Positions 62,299-64,000 of a stretch of DNA of 64,000 nt are shown here, one piece after another. The stretch spans positions 1,674,001 to 1,738,000 of the forward strand of contig CBDFIU010000004.1 of assembly GCA_965248235.1 (NCBI GenBank). The letters are read 5' to 3'. The number at the start of each line of letters is the position of its first letter. Position 1 is the stretch's first letter. The notes beneath the pieces were generated by a model, which was given only the letters and a program-made list of their open reading frames with translations, was not told where the DNA came from and made no database searches. The DNA comes from UBA6623 sp965248235. Lineage in GTDB: Bacteria > Acidobacteriota > Terriglobia > Bryobacterales > UBA6623. The translations under genes were made by a program, and so were the position numbers.

Positions 62299-63041
62299 CT
62301 AATGGCTTTCACCCTTTTCAATAACCTCCATGGCCTTTCCCGTTCCCGCCGTGGCCTTGACGATCGCATCGTTGACTTTGATGGTTTGCTCGATAACTCT
62401 GTCGCGGGTCTCGAGCAGATTGAGTCGTTTGAGAATTTCGTTCTGCTCAACCTGCACTTTTCGAACCGACGTCACGAACGCCGTCACGCTGTTTTGCATC
62501 TGAATCAGCTCCGCGTAAGTACCCCGAAGTTGCGCCAACGCGTCGGCCTCGAGTTGGTCCAGAGGCGCGATCAGCTCCGCCCGCTGCCTTTCGATCTCCG
62601 CCATCGCCGCCTGGGCAAACCGAATCGTGATTCTGCCCTGTTCAGCTTCGCCGTCGCCCAAGACACGCCGCACAGCGCTGACGCCGGCCTCGAGCTTGTC
62701 GTCCGCGACTACCTTCCCGAGTTCCTCTCGTAGCCGAGCGACTTCTTCTTCGCTGAGAGACGTTGCGTTTTCCAGCCGCGTCGCAAGGTTGGCCTTTCGC
62801 ACGAGGGTTTCGAGGAACTCCGGGATCCATCCCGCAAGAAATCTTCCACTCTCACGCGCGTTAAATCGAAATATCTCTTGACAAATTCCTCATGAGATTT
62901 CTGAACCGCCGAGATGCGTTCTCCGACCACCGTGGACAGAGTGACGGCTTGTTTAGGCACCTTGGCACAGGACACCTGAAGAGCCGACAACCCTATAACG
63001 CACACCGTTAGCAGCGTCGCCAGAGAGGTTCCCTTTTTCAT
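62299..63041 (-). pseudogene. Helical lipoprotein-like protein, one-base frameshift
   Basis: It starts at the ATG at 63041 with KKGTSLATLLTVCVIGLSAL and QVSC, a lipoprotein-like signal (the residue three before the Cys is Gln, which is unusual). KQAVTLSTVVGERISAVQKS then HEEFVKRYFDLTRVRVEDF leads to a break near 62838. The continuation in another frame is LAGWIPEFLETLVRKANLAT and then SLSEEEVARLREELGKVVAD, a long coiled coil ending AMEVIEKGESH. One missing T explains the break. Total about 247 residues. Function unknown; helices suggest a periplasmic scaffold. Confidence 0.65.
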
Positions 63042-63351
63042 AATTCTCACCCTCGAAACCACCCATGCCGCAAATGAATTGCTTTTACCGGACTTTTGGG
63101 ATAAACTCGCGCGGTGGCAAAAGTATATCCCATGGACCTGCCGACCGCAAGGCGGTCTAAGTCATTGTCGCCGCCAAGCAGGAATGTCCCCTTTTGCGGT
63201 AAAGACCTGGATGGTCGTGATTTCCGGCCTCCACCCGTTCCCCGCCCTCTCATGAAACCCACGTGGAACGCCGATTAAGAGGTATGCCCGCTCCGTCCTG
63301 CGAAAACGTTGCCGGCAGGCAGACGGGTGGCGTGAAAAGCTCGGGGGCGTA
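63042..63351. other. No gene recognised
   Basis: About 310 bases between divergent genes. The stretch has no frame with recognisable protein and no clear RNA or repeat. It should contain the promoters of the helical lipoprotein (minus strand) and of the small membrane protein (plus strand), but no consensus boxes stand out. Confidence 0.4.
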
Positions 63352-63705
63352 ATGATCGTATTTCTTCGTTTCCTTATCGTCGCCTGTATCGCCCTGGTCA
63401 GCTGGTGGCAGCTCGGCGGTGCTTTCGAGCAACGCGCGGCGGCCTCGGTGGCGCTGCTCGGGATCAGCGGATTGGCCGCCTTGCTGGTGTGCAAAGGCAT
63501 CCGAATCGGCTTGTGGATGACGTTATTGCTGGGACTCGGTCACCTAAGCGGCCTGCTGCTGCGGGTTCCTTCCGATCAAGTGCTCCTGGCGCTCCCCTTC
63601 TTGGTCTGGTGCTTCCTCGCGATCAGCGGCAGCGCGTTGTTGCTTGGCCTATCGAGACAGCGGCGTCATAAACATTCAGCCTACGAACGCTACCCGGAAT
63701 TCTGA
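63352..63705 (+). CDS. Small polytopic membrane protein
   Basis: 117 residues with four hydrophobic segments (FLRFLIVACIALVSWWQLGG, ASVALLGISGLAALLVCKGI, GLWMTLLLGLGHLSGLLLRV, VLLALPFLVWCFLAISGSAL) and a short basic cytoplasmic tail (SRQRRHKHSAYERYPEF). No family recognised. It precedes the riboswitch-controlled glyA-like gene by 240 bases and is probably an independent unit. Confidence 0.65.
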   Translation: MIVFLRFLIVACIALVSWWQLGGAFEQRAAASVALLGISGLAALLVCKGIRIGLWMTLLLGLGHLSGLLLRVPSDQVLLALPFLVWCFLAISGSALLLGLSRQRRHKHSAYERYPEF

Positions 63706-63799
63706 CCGTTGCCGATCCCCGAATCCGCCGGCCGGGGCGCGACTCGCCGCGAAGCCTTGGCTTGCGTCGCGCCGGCCCGAGAGGTATAAAGAGGGTTCC

Positions 63800-63908
63800 G
63801 TCAACGGGCTCGCGTGACTGGCGAAAACGTGGAATCAACCACGAGGAAGCGCGGCTCCGCAGAAGAAGCGCCGTTCGCCTGGGCTGATCTTCCGGTCAGG
63901 GCGTTTTT
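63800..63908 (+). promoter_or_regulatory. ZTP (pfl) riboswitch with transcription terminator
   Basis: The aptamer signature is intact: CGCGTGACTGGCG (63811-63823), then the hairpin CGTGGAATCAACCACG (63828-63843), AGGAAGCGCGG, a variable loop, and the 3' half GCGCCGTTCGCCTGGGC (63868-63884). The end of the aptamer can instead form a terminator: CGCC (63876-63879) and CTGA (63884-63887) pair with TCAG and GGCG (63896-63903), followed by TTTTT at 63904-63908. Binding of ZTP or ZMP, which accumulates when 10-formyl-tetrahydrofolate is low, should free the 3' T-run and switch the gene on. Classic targets are one-carbon genes such as glyA, which follows. Confidence 0.88.
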
Positions 63909-63946
63909 GTTTTCCGGACGCGCCCAATTCTAATGGAGCCGCGGCC

Positions 63947-64000
63947 ATGAAAACCAATCGCGATCTTCTTCGAGACAACGACCCCACCATCTATGACGCT
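63947..64000 (+). CDS. glyA: Serine hydroxymethyltransferase, N-terminal 18 codons
   Basis: The window ends after MKTNRDLLRDNDPTIYDA. This fits the start of serine hydroxymethyltransferases (a short leader, then L..xDPEIxxAI). The enzyme converts serine and tetrahydrofolate into glycine and methylene-tetrahydrofolate. Eighteen residues alone would not suffice; the call rests mainly on the ZTP riboswitch immediately upstream, a known regulator of glyA. Confidence 0.65.
   Translation, partial: MKTNRDLLRDNDPTIYDA

Overview
The window is high-GC DNA that looks most like an Acidobacteriota chromosome (Bryobacterales/Solibacter-type). The clues are an Oar-type TonB-dependent receptor, a CRTAC1 (FG-GAP/UnbV) fragment near a large TPR protein, a PSCyt1/PSCyt2 (PSD1-type) protein, the DUF1800-DUF1501 pair, a sulfatase and an MlrC-type M81 peptidase. 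Planctomycetes share several of these families, so the assignment is an inference. No tRNA, rRNA or CRISPR array was seen.

Layout. 1-1.5 kb: tail end of a podovirus-type prophage (giant polyvalent protein C-terminus plus a small phage protein). 1.5-19.4 kb: bacterial genes: DUF4331 and HupE/UreJ proteins, an ECF sigma/anti-sigma pair, a VOC lipoprotein, TPR protein, decapitated TonB receptor, PQQ-propeller protein, SoxC-like molybdoenzyme and a wrecked PSD1-type cytochrome gene. A 266-bp MITE-like element with an exact 8-bp target duplication sits at 7.3 kb. 19.8-29.1 kb: head and tail module of an N4-gp56-type podoviral prophage (small terminase, split large terminase, portal, scaffold, a chimeric capsid gene, tail or fibre proteins). 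29.1-39.6 kb: accessory block with an IS3 remnant, an alkaline phosphatase lipoprotein, an IS1380-family transposase, three ISXO2-like (IS1595-family) insertions in two divergent genes, a Sel1 remnant and a Tat/lipoprotein propeller protein. 39.7-44.6 kb: phage immunity and early module ending in a tyrosine integrase. 45.1-46.1 kb: fourth IS copy, followed by a propeller/RTX protein and a reverse-transcriptase remnant. 48.9-64 kb: bacterial genes again: class IV aminotransferase, sulfatase, DUF1800/DUF1501, MlrC-like peptidase, DUF2339/DUF3999, and a ZTP riboswitch followed by the first 18 codons of a glyA-like gene.

Main results. (1) Removing the three IS copies, each with one copy of its 8-bp duplication, restores two divergent open genes: a membrane-anchored 188-residue protein and a 487-residue protein with an RNxxxH motif typical of HEPN nucleases. 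This is a candidate two-gene defence-like locus carried between prophage modules and silenced by transposition. (2) The fourth IS copy lacks a target duplication and therefore marks a rearrangement. (3) The phage immunity region has four TAGCG-type operators and a near-consensus promoter predicting a leaderless cro-like mRNA. (4) A ZTP riboswitch with terminator precedes glyA.

Many genes carry single-base frameshifts, often in short homopolymers. Some of these may be sequencing errors, so pseudogene calls based only on one-base shifts should be read with that in mind.
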